From contig CAKQRI010000002.1 of NCBI GenBank assembly GCA_934271365.1, positions 65,918-129,917 of the forward strand: a DNA stretch of 64,000 nt. Direction: 5' to 3'. Made by a program: the position numbers and the translations under genes. Shown one piece after another: positions 16,623 through 25,800 of this stretch (position 1 is the first letter of the stretch; each line of letters opens with the position of its first letter). This DNA comes from an uncultured Spirochaetales bacterium (GTDB lineage Bacteria; Spirochaetota; Spirochaetia; Sphaerochaetales; Sphaerochaetaceae). The notes below the pieces were generated by a model, which was not told where the DNA came from, made no database searches, and saw only the letters and a list, made by a program, of their open reading frames with translations.

Positions 16623-17294
16623 ATGGAACGGAATATTGAGAAGAGAGTTGATTCTCTTTCTATAATGGCTCTTCTTACATTCTCAGGCGGAATGCAGGAT
16701 GCATATACGTATTTTGAGAGAAGACATGTCTTTGCGAATGGGCAGACAGGCAATATTGTGCTTATGGCATCTTATTTATTCTCAGGTGATTTCAAGAAGA
16801 CATTGCATTATATTATTCCTATTCTATTCTATGCTCTGGGAATATTTCTCTCTGATGAGATAGAAGGTCATAAGAAGGCACTATTCAGACTTGGAGAATG
16901 GCAGCATGTTGTTCTTTATCTGGAGATATTGCTTCTTCTTGTTGTCGGTCTGATTCCTGATTCAATGTACCATCTTGCAAATGCCCTTGTATCTTTTTCC
17001 TGTGCTCTTCAGGTCCAGGCTTTCAGGACTGTCCGGGGCTATAGCTATGCATCTACAATGTGTGTTGGCAATATGAAGCTTGGCATGGCAGCTTTTAGTA
17101 AGTCAATCAGGCTTAAAGATAAGACAGAGCTGGATAAATTCTTACATTACATGCTTGTGATATTCATATTCATTGCTGGTGCTGGGACAGGAGCGCTTCT
17201 TTCTGAAAAAATAGGTCTGAAGGCAATCTGGGCATCTTCTTTTTCACTTATGATTGCTCTGATTCTGCTTTTTATTCCAATAAGGAAAAAATAA
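16623..17294 (+). CDS. YoaK/DUF1275-family membrane protein
   Basis: A 223-residue inner-membrane protein with about six helices. The family signature is clear: ALLTFSGGMQDAYTYF near the start and ANGQTGNIVLMASYLFSGD after it, then ALQVQAFRTVRGYSYASTMCVGNMK. DUF1275 proteins are widespread but unassigned; a transport role is often assumed. AAGG lies shortly before the ATG at 16623. A slightly longer start at 16599 overlaps the terminator stem and is unlikely. Confidence 0.85.
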   Translation: MERNIEKRVDSLSIMALLTFSGGMQDAYTYFERRHVFANGQTGNIVLMASYLFSGDFKKTLHYIIPILFYALGIFLSDEIEGHKKALFRLGEWQHVVLYLEILLLLVVGLIPDSMYHLANALVSFSCALQVQAFRTVRGYSYASTMCVGNMKLGMAAFSKSIRLKDKTELDKFLHYMLVIFIFIAGAGTGALLSEKIGLKAIWASSFSLMIALILLFIPIRKK

Positions 17295-17338
17295 CTGATA
17301 CATTGTAATTACCACAAAAATAGTCAATGAAATATCAA

Positions 17339-17572
17339 TCAGTTACTTATGATGGTGCATAATACCAGCAGAAATAGAAGTGCAATTGTTCCAATCACAG
17401 CTAATACAATCCTTGCTGCAGTCTGACCTGCTGAATGGTGTTCAGTCACACTTGTTTCTGTTATTTTATTGCCGTTTTCATCTTCTCTGGTAACAGTTGT
17501 TGTTGATTTGTCTTTTTTAAATGCTAAAACAATAATGAAGACAACAATAAAGAAAATTATGAATCCGATCAC
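17339..17572 (-). CDS. Small membrane protein with central polar region
   Basis: Not recognised. The 77-residue product starts at a GTG (17572) with AGGAG about eight bases before it. It has one helix at residues 2-18 (IGFIIFFIVVFIIVLAF), a polar middle rich in Thr/Glu/Lys (about 20-50), and a second helix at 52-75 (AARIVLAVIGTIALLFLLVL). The layout fits a hairpin membrane protein with its loop on one side. It faces the DUF1275 gene tail to tail. Confidence 0.65.
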   Translation of the reverse strand: MIGFIIFFIVVFIIVLAFKKDKSTTTVTREDENGNKITETSVTEHHSAGQTAARIVLAVIGTIALLFLLVLCTIISN

Positions 17573-17823
17573 AGTGATTACTCCTTGTTTGCTAATAATT
17601 ATATAACCTAATTTGTGTTTTCAGTGTTTATTAATTAGTTGCAAAAGTCGATTAAATCTAGGGCTGAAGCGAATGATTGCTGCATTAAAATAATAAACTA
17701 GTTCTTCTTATTATTTGATTATTATTTTGATAATATAAAACAATTTTCTTTTTTATTTGTATGAATGCTAAACTATTTAATGGATTTTCTCATTACTTAA
17801 TTTATAAAAAGGTGGAATATAAA

Positions 17824-18106
17824 ATGTACGAAATAAGCGATGAATTGAAAGAAAAAGCAATAAATGAAATAATCAACTATAAGAAGGTCACATGGCGTGA
17901 TTGGGATAAGGTAATAACAGAACTTCCTTATATTGATACATGGTTTGAAGATTATTCATGAGAATAATCCTAGAAAGTACAAAGAAATAGAACAAAATTG
18001 GCTAATAAACTCTGTTTCGCTTTGTCTGAAATATTCTTTATTTTTAGATAGTTTTAATAATTCGATAGAATTAGTGCTAAAAGATCAAGAATCTCAACAA
18101 AAATAG
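17824..18106 (+). pseudogene. Small gene of about 93 codons split by a +1 frame change
   Basis: Not recognised. An ATG at 17824, preceded by AAGGTGG, opens a frame coding MYEISDELKEKAINEIINY and ending WFEDYS at TGA 17959-17961. Skipping one base at that TGA gives GAGAATAATCCT and an open frame to TAG at 18104-18106, reading ENNPRKYKEIEQNWLINSV and onward. The joined product reads as one smooth helical, AT-rich gene. The gene may be decayed, have a base error, or use a programmed +1 shift at TCA-TGA, the pattern known from release factor 2. Base use is more AT-rich than its surroundings, as is the neighbour at 18184, which hints at transfer. Confidence 0.5.
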
Positions 18107-18183
18107 TTTGATATGACAACATATATTATATATCAGAGAATATATAGAGAATGTAGCCTAAATACTGCTAAAAAGGATTTGAA

Positions 18184-18643
18184 ATGTGGACGAATTTGCC
18201 TATAGGAGAAAGATCTGAATATAAAAGGATGATACTTGCTTTTGCCAGTTTAACTGAAATGTTTGCGCAGAAAGCGGAGAAAGATAATCAACTACCTATT
18301 CCGATTTTGAATTCCAAATATCAAGAAAAAGTTTTTCAGAGAGTATTCCATGCTTATGCAGAAGATATAGGTAATACATCCTATAATGCATCAATAAAAG
18401 GAAAAGATAAGAAATATCTTATAGGACTTAAGACTTTTGGTTTTAACTCTAAAGATCAAAAGATAGCACAGTTTAAAGCAAATCATGATGAGTGGTCGGA
18501 AGATTTTGAAACAATAAGAAGAAATTCTGTTAATTATTAAAGCAGTTAATTCTTATAAATATGATAATTCTGAGAAAAAGACATGGGGGATTCTTGCTGA
18601 GAAGATACAGGAAAGATATAAAGTGGCAACAGCTGTTTGCTAG
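18184..18643 (+). pseudogene. N-terminal fragment of a large protein, possibly a restriction enzyme
   Basis: The first frame (ATG 18184 after AAGGA, stop 18538-18540) codes 118 residues starting MWTNLPIGERSEYKRMILAF and including YAEDIGNTSYNASIKGK, then KKYLIGLKTFGFNSKDQKIAQFK. A second frame one base over continues as AVNSYKYDNSEKKTWGILA and onward until TAG at 18641-18643. From memory, this N-terminus looks like that of a group of large restriction-endonuclease-like proteins; I cannot confirm it. Most of the expected protein is missing, so this is a truncated, frameshifted remnant in an AT-rich patch. Confidence 0.5.
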
Positions 18644-18722
18644 AAGATTCCTCTTTTCTTTCCTTTAAGAAACCACTATCTTTATAAAACCTATTGGTTC
18701 AATTAGTTTTGGAAGTTCAATC

Positions 18723-19397
18723 ATGAATAGCGATATATTGTCTCTTGTTATAGATTCATTCTGGAAGATACTGAAGCCAGGGCTGACGCTTACAATCCCT
18801 CTGACTCTGATTTCTTTCTCAATAGCACTTGTAATTGCAACTGTAACTGCTCTCGTGCAGTTTGCGAGGATTCCTGTGCTGAAGACCCTTGCACGGTTTT
18901 ATATCTGGGTAATCAGGGGAACTCCTGTTCTTGTACAGCTCTTTGTGGTTTTCTATGGCCTTCCTAAAATCGGGATCCTGATCAATCCATTTCCTGCTGC
19001 AATCATAGTCTTCTCAATTAACGAAGGTGCATATTGTGCTGAAACCATAAGAGCAGCACTTGAATCAGTTCCATCAGGCCAGTTCGAAGCAGGAGAGTGC
19101 GTTGGGCTTAGCTATCTGCAGATAATAAGGAGAATAATGCTGCCACAGGCTCTGCGCACTGCTTTCCCGACACTGTTCAATTCTCTGATAGGAATGGTAA
19201 AGGACACATCACTTGCTGCTAATATAACCGTAGCGGAGATGTTCATGCAGACACAGAAGATTGTAGCTAGAACTTATCAGCCTCTTGTCTTATATATTGA
19301 GCTTGGGTTCATTTATCTCATGTTCTGTACAGTGCTTACTAAGCTGCAGCATTTCGGGGAAAAGAAGCTGAATGCGAGGGGAGGCGTTAGGGTCTGA
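18723..19397 (+). CDS. Amino-acid ABC transporter permease (HisM/GlnP type)
   Basis: Inner-membrane permease of 224 residues with five or so helices. The conserved cytoplasmic loop that docks the ATPase is visible as ECVGLSYLQIIRRIMLPQAL (near residue 130). IRGTPVLVQLFVVFYGLP (about 65) is the polar amino-acid permease signature. It is the first gene of a three-gene operon and its stop overlaps the ATPase start by one base (TGATG). Substrate likely a polar amino acid such as cystine, glutamine or arginine; not resolved. Confidence 0.93.
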   Translation: MNSDILSLVIDSFWKILKPGLTLTIPLTLISFSIALVIATVTALVQFARIPVLKTLARFYIWVIRGTPVLVQLFVVFYGLPKIGILINPFPAAIIVFSINEGAYCAETIRAALESVPSGQFEAGECVGLSYLQIIRRIMLPQALRTAFPTLFNSLIGMVKDTSLAANITVAEMFMQTQKIVARTYQPLVLYIELGFIYLMFCTVLTKLQHFGEKKLNARGGVRV

Positions 19398-20137
19398 TGG
19401 TTCTTGATGCTAAGAATATAGAGAAGAGATTTGGCAGCGTTGAGGTTCTTAGGGATGTCAGCTTATCTGTTGATAAAGGCGATGTTGTTGCTATTTTAGG
19501 ACCGAGTGGTTCTGGAAAGACGACCTTCCTTAGATGTCTGAACTTTCTTGAGAGAGCTGATTCCGGAAAGATATTCTTCAATGGTAGGGAATATGATCTC
19601 TCGTCTATCAGCAAGAGGGATGTCTCAGACATCAGAAAGCACACAGGATTTGTTTTCCAGAGCTATAATCTCTTTCTGAATAAGACAGCCCTTGAGAATG
19701 TGACAGAAGGTCTTATAGTTGCAAGGCATATCAATAAGAGTGATGCAATAGAAAGAGGGCGAAAGGCACTTCTCCGTGTGGGAATGCAGGATAGGGAGGA
19801 CTACTATCCATCAGAGCTTTCAGGCGGACAGCAGCAGAGAGTCGCAATTGCCAGAGCAATTGTCACAGAGCCTGATCTGATTTACTTTGATGAGCCTACA
19901 TCTGCTTTGGACCCAGAGCTCACAGGAGAGGTCCTTACTGTTATGAAAAGCTTAGCAGAAGAGGGAATGACGATGATTGTCGTCACTCATGAGATGGGAT
20001 TTGCACGCAATGTTGCAGATAGGGTTGTTTTCATGGAAGGCGGGGTTGTTGTTGAAGAAGGAGACGCTAAGTCATTCTTCTCTTCTCCGAAGAATAAGAG
20101 GACAATTGAATTTCTGCGTCTTATAGATAAGGAGTGA
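19397..20137 (+). CDS. Amino-acid ABC transporter ATP-binding protein
   Basis: A 246-residue ABC ATPase powering uptake by the neighbouring permease. Walker A is GPSGSGKTT (about residues 34-42), the signature is LSGGQQQR, Walker B YFDEPTSALDPE and the switch His lies in VVTHEMGFARNVADRVVFM. The Q-loop is FVFQSYNLF. All key residues are present and the length is standard for the GlnQ/HisP group. Confidence 0.95.
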   Translation: MVLDAKNIEKRFGSVEVLRDVSLSVDKGDVVAILGPSGSGKTTFLRCLNFLERADSGKIFFNGREYDLSSISKRDVSDIRKHTGFVFQSYNLFLNKTALENVTEGLIVARHINKSDAIERGRKALLRVGMQDREDYYPSELSGGQQQRVAIARAIVTEPDLIYFDEPTSALDPELTGEVLTVMKSLAEEGMTMIVVTHEMGFARNVADRVVFMEGGVVVEEGDAKSFFSSPKNKRTIEFLRLIDKE

Positions 20138-20139
20138 TT

Positions 20140-20940
20140 ATGAAGAGATTGTTTGCAGCTTTGTTGATTTCTTTAGCAGTTTTCTCAGTGCTTTATGCAG
20201 GAGGATCAAAAGAGAGTGTATCAGGAGATCTTCTTGAAAGGATAAAGGCAAAGGGTGAGATCACTATTGCAATGGAAGGTACATGGGCACCTTGGACATA
20301 TCATGATGAGAAGGATCAGCTTGTAGGATATGATGTTGAGGTCGGAAAGGCTATTGCAGATAAGCTTGGTGTAAATGCTAAGTTTGTAGAAGGCGAGTGG
20401 GATGGGCTTCTGGCTGGTCTTGATGCTGGACGCTATGACATTATGGTCAACGGTGTTGATATTACACCAGAGAGAAGCGCTAAGTATGATTTCTCTTCCC
20501 CATATGCTTATAACCGCACTGCTGTTATCGTAAAAGGGGATAACAATTCAATAAATAAGCTGGAAGATCTTCGAGGAAAGAAAACAGCAAATACAATCTC
20601 AAGCACATATGCTGAGGTTGCAGAGCGTTATGGTGCAACTGTCACAGGTGTAGATGATCTCAATCAGACATTCGAGCTCCTGTTTGCAGGCAGGATAGAT
20701 GCTACCTTGAATGCTGAAGTCACTTTCTATGATTACAAGAAAGCTCATCCAGATGCTGATATGAAGATTGCAGTTCTCACAGATGATGCCAATAAGGTCG
20801 GTATTCCAATGAAGAAAGGTGATGATTCCAGGACATTGAGAGAGGCCGTTGATAAGGCACTTGCTGAGATGGCTCAGGATGGGACATTATCAGCACTAGC
20901 AATCAAGTATTTCGGTGTTGATATATCGAAAGAGAATTAA
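20140..20940 (+). CDS. Amino-acid ABC transporter substrate-binding protein
   Basis: Periplasmic binding protein of 266 residues, last gene of the transporter operon. A signal peptide (MKRLFAALLISLAVFSVLYA) precedes GGSKESVSGD; the start of the mature chain, AGGSKE, is common in spirochaete export proteins but here has no lipobox Cys. The body has the SBP family-3 motifs GYDVEVGKAIADKLG, LDAGRYDIMVNGVDITPERS and FSSPYAYNRTAVIVK, with DLRGKKTA in lobe 2. The ATG at 20140 lies six bases after AAGGAG, which overlaps the ATPase stop; a GTG at 20134 lies inside that site. Confidence 0.93.
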   Translation: MKRLFAALLISLAVFSVLYAGGSKESVSGDLLERIKAKGEITIAMEGTWAPWTYHDEKDQLVGYDVEVGKAIADKLGVNAKFVEGEWDGLLAGLDAGRYDIMVNGVDITPERSAKYDFSSPYAYNRTAVIVKGDNNSINKLEDLRGKKTANTISSTYAEVAERYGATVTGVDDLNQTFELLFAGRIDATLNAEVTFYDYKKAHPDADMKIAVLTDDANKVGIPMKKGDDSRTLREAVDKALAEMAQDGTLSALAIKYFGVDISKEN

Positions 20941-20945
20941 GAGAA

Positions 20946-20968
20946 GGGGAGGCTGTTGCCTCCTTTTC
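20946..20968 (+). terminator. Rho-independent terminator after the ABC operon
   Basis: GGAGGC (20948-20953), loop TGTT, GCCTCC (20958-20963), then TTTTCTT. Confidence 0.85.
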
Positions 20969-21028
20969 TTTATCTTTGAAGCTGTCTGGTTAGCATTCTA
21001 GGATTGCTTCATGATCATCTCTTTGAAG

Positions 21029-21943
21029 TCATAGATGGAAGGATTGCATTCTCCTTATCTTTCCAATTCTTGTCTCTGCTGAAATCACTTCTGTATCATA
21101 AGCATTCAGCATATTGCACATCTCTATTGCTGCTGACTTATAGAGTACAGGCTGAAAGTGGCTGATGATGATTTTCGCAGCTCTTACCTTTCCTTTATTC
21201 TCAAGCAGCAGAGTGCGGATAGGTGCTGCTGGTCCGAATACCCATATCGGGGAGCAGATGGTGACAGAATCAAAATGTGAGAGATCTATATGCTCTATAG
21301 GCATAGGCCATCTGTGCATGCCATATCTTCCGCACCACCAGAATCCAAGTGTGCCTTCTGTTCTCTCTTTTGCCTTCACTTCAATGGTGAGCGCGCTTGT
21401 TTTATCAGCCTCTTCATACGCAAGCTTCTTCACATACCCGAGTCTTGAGAAATATATCACTGCCTTTGTTTTGTCTTTGCCGATATTCCTATAATCATCT
21501 GGATTGAAGCTGAGATTCTCCTGCCTGCTGAATACAAAGCAGGCGAAGCTGGAGGCTATCTCAGCTATTGAGATTATGAATGTTATGATAGATGGTGCAT
21601 TGGGAGGCAGTATGGCAAACTGCAGCATTATCCATAGGGATAGGATTACTCCAGGGATTATTGCAGATAGTCTGCATCTACTCTGGTCTCTTATTAGCTT
21701 TATGCCATTATATATATGAGGTATTCCGATAATTGACAGAAGAGCGATTCCTGGGAAGATATAATCATTATATAGATAATCTGAAAATGGCAGAACCTTG
21801 AAGCATGGCAGGAGCTCCGTCATATGCAGAAGTGATCCATCTGGAGCTGCAAACATCATCATAGATCCGTAGAATGCTGCAATACCTGTCAGCATATATA
21901 ATGTTGTTGATAGTTTCCTTGCTGTTCTGAATCTGCTATGCAT
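21029..21943 (-). CDS. Membrane domain fused to a flavodoxin-like domain
   Basis: A 304-residue two-part protein. Residues 1-140 hold four hydrophobic helices (one includes IFPGIALLSIIGIPHIYNGI). Residues from about 160 make a flavodoxin-like fold: KAVIYFSRLGYVKKLA for the phosphate loop and FDSVTICSPIWVFGPAAPI for the strand and loop near the flavin, then AAKIIISHFQPV. Flavodoxins carry electrons with FMN; a fused membrane part is unusual and suggests membrane redox work. The start overlaps the end of the TetR gene by eight bases, so TetR probably controls it. No known function for the fusion. Confidence 0.7.
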   Translation of the reverse strand: MHSRFRTARKLSTTLYMLTGIAAFYGSMMMFAAPDGSLLHMTELLPCFKVLPFSDYLYNDYIFPGIALLSIIGIPHIYNGIKLIRDQSRCRLSAIIPGVILSLWIMLQFAILPPNAPSIITFIISIAEIASSFACFVFSRQENLSFNPDDYRNIGKDKTKAVIYFSRLGYVKKLAYEEADKTSALTIEVKAKERTEGTLGFWWCGRYGMHRWPMPIEHIDLSHFDSVTICSPIWVFGPAAPIRTLLLENKGKVRAAKIIISHFQPVLYKSAAIEMCNMLNAYDTEVISAETRIGKIRRMQSFHL

Positions 21944-22565
21944 TATTTGCCTCCGTATGCATCTTATAGAAACTGATTACATGCTTTTCAAGCATCTCAA
22001 GGCATTCATCCATTCTCTCAGGTTCTCTATCAATTACTCCCAGGAGATAGAAAACAGGTGCAGTGTATTCTATTGCAAAGATGTGCGGGTCGCCTTCTTT
22101 CATTGAGCCGCAGCTGATGAATGACAGGAAGAGCTTTTCATGGTATCTTACCATTCTTTCTCCATAGCGCTCTGTATATAGCCTGCTGTATTCTGGGCTT
22201 CTGAACTGCATTGATGTAAGAAGCTTTCTGAAATCTCTTACAAAAGGCTCTGCGACTGAGAATTCAATGAGCTCTCTGACTTTTGCTGCAATCTTTTCTG
22301 GTGACATTGATGCAAAATGTGCAGAATCCATTCCCTCTCTGCTATCTATATGAAGGCTCATTTCCTCAGCTTTAACTTCATACTGTCTTTTCATTTCCTC
22401 AAAGATCTTACTGAGAATCTCTTCTTTTGAGCTGTAATGCTTATAAAGAGAACTCTGAGTTATTCCAATCGCTTTTGCTATGTCTCTAACGGAGGTTCCA
22501 TCAAAGCCTTTTTCTGAAAATAGCCTTAGCGAGACATCTAGTATCTCATTGTCCGAAGTCTTCAT
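21936..22565 (-). CDS. TetR-family transcriptional regulator
   Basis: A 209-residue regulator with the TetR helix-turn-helix at the start: EILDVSLRLFSEKGFDGTSV, then IAKAIGITQSSLYKHYSSKEEIL (residues about 8-50), and a helical ligand domain after that. It overlaps the membrane-flavodoxin gene, its most likely target. It is divergent from the gene at 22696. Confidence 0.92.
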   Translation of the reverse strand: MKTSDNEILDVSLRLFSEKGFDGTSVRDIAKAIGITQSSLYKHYSSKEEILSKIFEEMKRQYEVKAEEMSLHIDSREGMDSAHFASMSPEKIAAKVRELIEFSVAEPFVRDFRKLLTSMQFRSPEYSRLYTERYGERMVRYHEKLFLSFISCGSMKEGDPHIFAIEYTAPVFYLLGVIDREPERMDECLEMLEKHVISFYKMHTEANNA

Positions 22566-22695
22566 GGCTTATATAAGAGAACAAATGTTCGCTTTTGTCA
22601 ATCTCCTGTTTTTTCTATCTGCTGCTTTATTTTTGATTAGTTGAATCTAACTGCTTTTCCTTTGCCCATATAACAATAAATATGAGGCAATTATC

Positions 22696-22842
22696 ATGGA
22701 TTGTTATGAAATAATTTTAGACAATTCCAAAAAATGCAACAATGATTCAGCTTTTTTGATGTTGAAAGCGATGGATAACTGCGTTATTCTTGAAAATGGT
22801 GTGGTAGCACCAATATTCGAATATTCAAAATTTGGAGTGTAA
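22696..22842 (+). CDS. 48-codon ORF directly before nifJ
   Basis: Not recognised. ATG at 22696 with GAGG nine bases before it, TAA at 22840-22842, four bases before the nifJ ATG. The product starts MDCYEIILDNSKKCNNDS and contains LKAMDNCVILENGVVAPIF, with three Cys and no membrane helix. The nifJ ribosome site (GGAG at 22834-22837) lies within its last codons, so translation of the two could be coupled. It could be a small protein or a regulatory leader; the coding case rests on the ribosome site and tight spacing. Confidence 0.5.
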   Translation: MDCYEIILDNSKKCNNDSAFLMLKAMDNCVILENGVVAPIFEYSKFGV

Positions 22843-22846
22843 TTAA

Positions 22847-25800
22847 ATGGCAGACAAGAAAATGGTTACCATTGATGGAAACACCGCTGCTGCGCATATT
22901 GCCTATGCTTTCAGTGATGTTGCAGCAATTTACCCAATTACTCCATCTTCACCTATGGGTGAATATGCAGAGCAGTGGTCTTCTATGGGAATGGAAAACC
23001 TCTGGGGTAAGAAAGTAGAAATCATGGAAATGCAGTCTGAGGCTGGTGCAGCTGGTGCAGTTCACGGCTCTCTTGCAGCTGGTGCGCTGACTACAACATT
23101 CACAGCATCTCAGGGTCTTCTCCTGATGATTCCTAACATGTACAAGATTGCAGGTGAGATGATTCCTACAGTATTCCATGTATCAGCAAGAGCTCTTGCA
23201 GCTCAGTCACTGGCTATTTTCGGTGACCATTCTGATGTTATGGCATGCCGTAATACAGGTTTTGCAATGACTTGTGCTTCTTCTATTCAGGAGACAATGG
23301 ATATTGCTCTTGTAGCACATCTTTCAACTCTTGAGTCTCAGGTTCCTTTCCTGAACTTCTTCGATGGATTCAGAACATCACATGAGATTCAGAAAGTAGA
23401 GCAGATCTCTTATGACGATATCAAGAAGATTGTTGATGAGAAGTATATTGAGAGATTCAGAGCTAGAGCTCAGCGCCCTGAGCACCCAATGACAAAGGTT
23501 GCAGCACAGAATGAAGATGTATACTTCCAGGGTAGAGAGACTGTAAACAAGTATTTCAATGAAGTTCCAGCTATTGTTCAGAAGAACATGGATAAGGTAG
23601 CTTCAATCACAGGCAGACAGTATCACCTCTTCGACTATGTTGGTGCTCCAGATGCAACAGATGTTGTAATCGTAATGGGAAGCGCAGCTGACACATTCGA
23701 ATGGGTTGTTGACTATATTAACAAGAAGGGTGGTAAGGTTGGTCTTCTTAAGGTAAGACTTTACAGACCATTCTCAGCAGAGCATTTCGTAGCTGCTCTT
23801 CCAAAGACTGTTAAGAAGATTGCTGTTCTTGATAGGACTAAGGAAATCGGAGCTACAGGTGAGCCTCTTTATCTTGATGTTGTTGCTGCGCTTGCACAGA
23901 TGGGCAGAGAAGGCATTAAGGTTATTGGCGGAAGATATGGCCTTTCTTCTAAGGACTTCCCTCCAACTCATGCAAAGAGCGTATTCGACTTCCTTGCAAC
24001 AGATAACTGCTGGCATAACTTCACAGTTGGAATCAACGATGATGTAACAGGCAAGTCAATCCCAATCTCAAAGGAGAAGATTGATGTAACACCTGCTGGC
24101 GTTGTTTCATGCATGTTCTGGGGTCTTGGTTCTGATGGTACAGTTGGCGCAAACAAGAATTCAATCAAGATTATCGGTGATAATACAAACCAGAATGCTC
24201 AGGCTTATTTCGCATATGACTCAAAGAAGTCTGGTGGTATCACAATCTCTCACCTCAGATTCGGTGAAGGAAAGCTTGATATGCCATGGCTCATTGACCA
24301 TGCAGACTTTGTAGCTTGCCATAACCCAGCTTATATCGGCCGCTATGATATGCTTTCAGCTCTTAAGGAAGGTGGTGTATTCCTCCTTAACTCTCAGATT
24401 CCTTCAGATGAGGTATTTGAGCACCTTACAAGAGATGAGCAGGAGCAGATCATCAATAAGAAGATCCGATTCTACAATATCGATGCTCTGAAGATTGCAC
24501 GTGCAGTAGGTCTTGGTTCTAGAATCAATACTGTAATGCAGGCTGCATTCTTTGCTATTGCAAACGTTCTTCCTCATGATGAGGCTATTGAGCTTATCAA
24601 GAAGTACATCAAGAAGACATTCCTGAAGAAGGGTGAGGAGATTGTACAGAAGAACTGGGCTGCAGTTGATGCTGCTGAAGCTGCTCTTGTTGAGGTTAAG
24701 GTTCCAGCAACAATCACAAAGAGCTATGAGCCAAAGAGACTCATCCCAGAAGATGCTGATGATTTCACAAAGAATATCATCGAGCCAATCATGCATCTCA
24801 AGGGCGATTCTATTCCTGTTTCTGCTATGTCTTTCGACGGTAAGCTTCCTACTGGAACAGCTAAGCTTGAGAAGAGAGGCGTTGCTGCATTCGTACCTCA
24901 TTGGGACAGCACAAAGTGTATCCAGTGTAACCAGTGCGTACAGTCATGCCCACATGCTGCAATCAGATCAAAGCAGATTACACCAGAAGATGTAGCTAAG
25001 GCTCCAGAAGGATTCACTGTAATCAAGTCAAATACAAAGAACGACAGAAACCTCCAGTTCAGAATTCAGGTCTATACTGAGGACTGTCAGGGCTGTGGCG
25101 TATGTGTTGAAGCTTGTCCTGCAAAGGAAAAGGCTCTCGACATGGTTCCTGTACAGGGCGAGAGAGATAATGGCGAGATTGAGAAGGCTACATACTTCGA
25201 GAATCTTACATGGGATAACCTTGATGGTCTTAACATGAATACTGTTAAGGGACTTATGTTCAAGCAGCCACTGTTTGAATTCTCAGGTGCTTGTGCAGGT
25301 TGTGGTGAGACACCTTATGTTAAGATGCTTTCACAGATCTGCGGTGAGAGAGCAATCATTGCTAACGCAACTGGATGTTCTTCAATCTACTCAGGCACAT
25401 TCCCAACAATCCCATATACAAAGAGACCTGATGGACGTGGTCCAGCTTGGGGTAACTCACTTTTCGAAGATAACGCAGAGTATGGTCTTGGTATGAGACT
25501 TGCTGTTGATTCTAACAGAAATCTTCTTAAGATGAAGGCTGATGCCCTTATTGCTAAGGGATGCTCACCAGAGCTTAAGGCAGCTATTGAGAAGTGCTAT
25601 GACCTCTGGTCAGATACAACAGAAGCTTCTATCAAGGCACAGAATGAGGTTCAGGCAATTCTTAAGAATGAGAAGGCTGCAGATGCAGAGTCTCAGGTTC
25701 TCCTTGATAAGATCATTGAGCTCCAGGATTACTTCTCAGAGAAGAATGTCCTCATCATCGGTGGTGATGGATGGGCTTATGATATCGGATACGGTGGTGT

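Noticed and set aside
22641..22674. Promoter TTGAAT ... TATAAC before the 48-codon ORF
   Set aside because: The spacer is 22 bases, too long for a sigma70 promoter.
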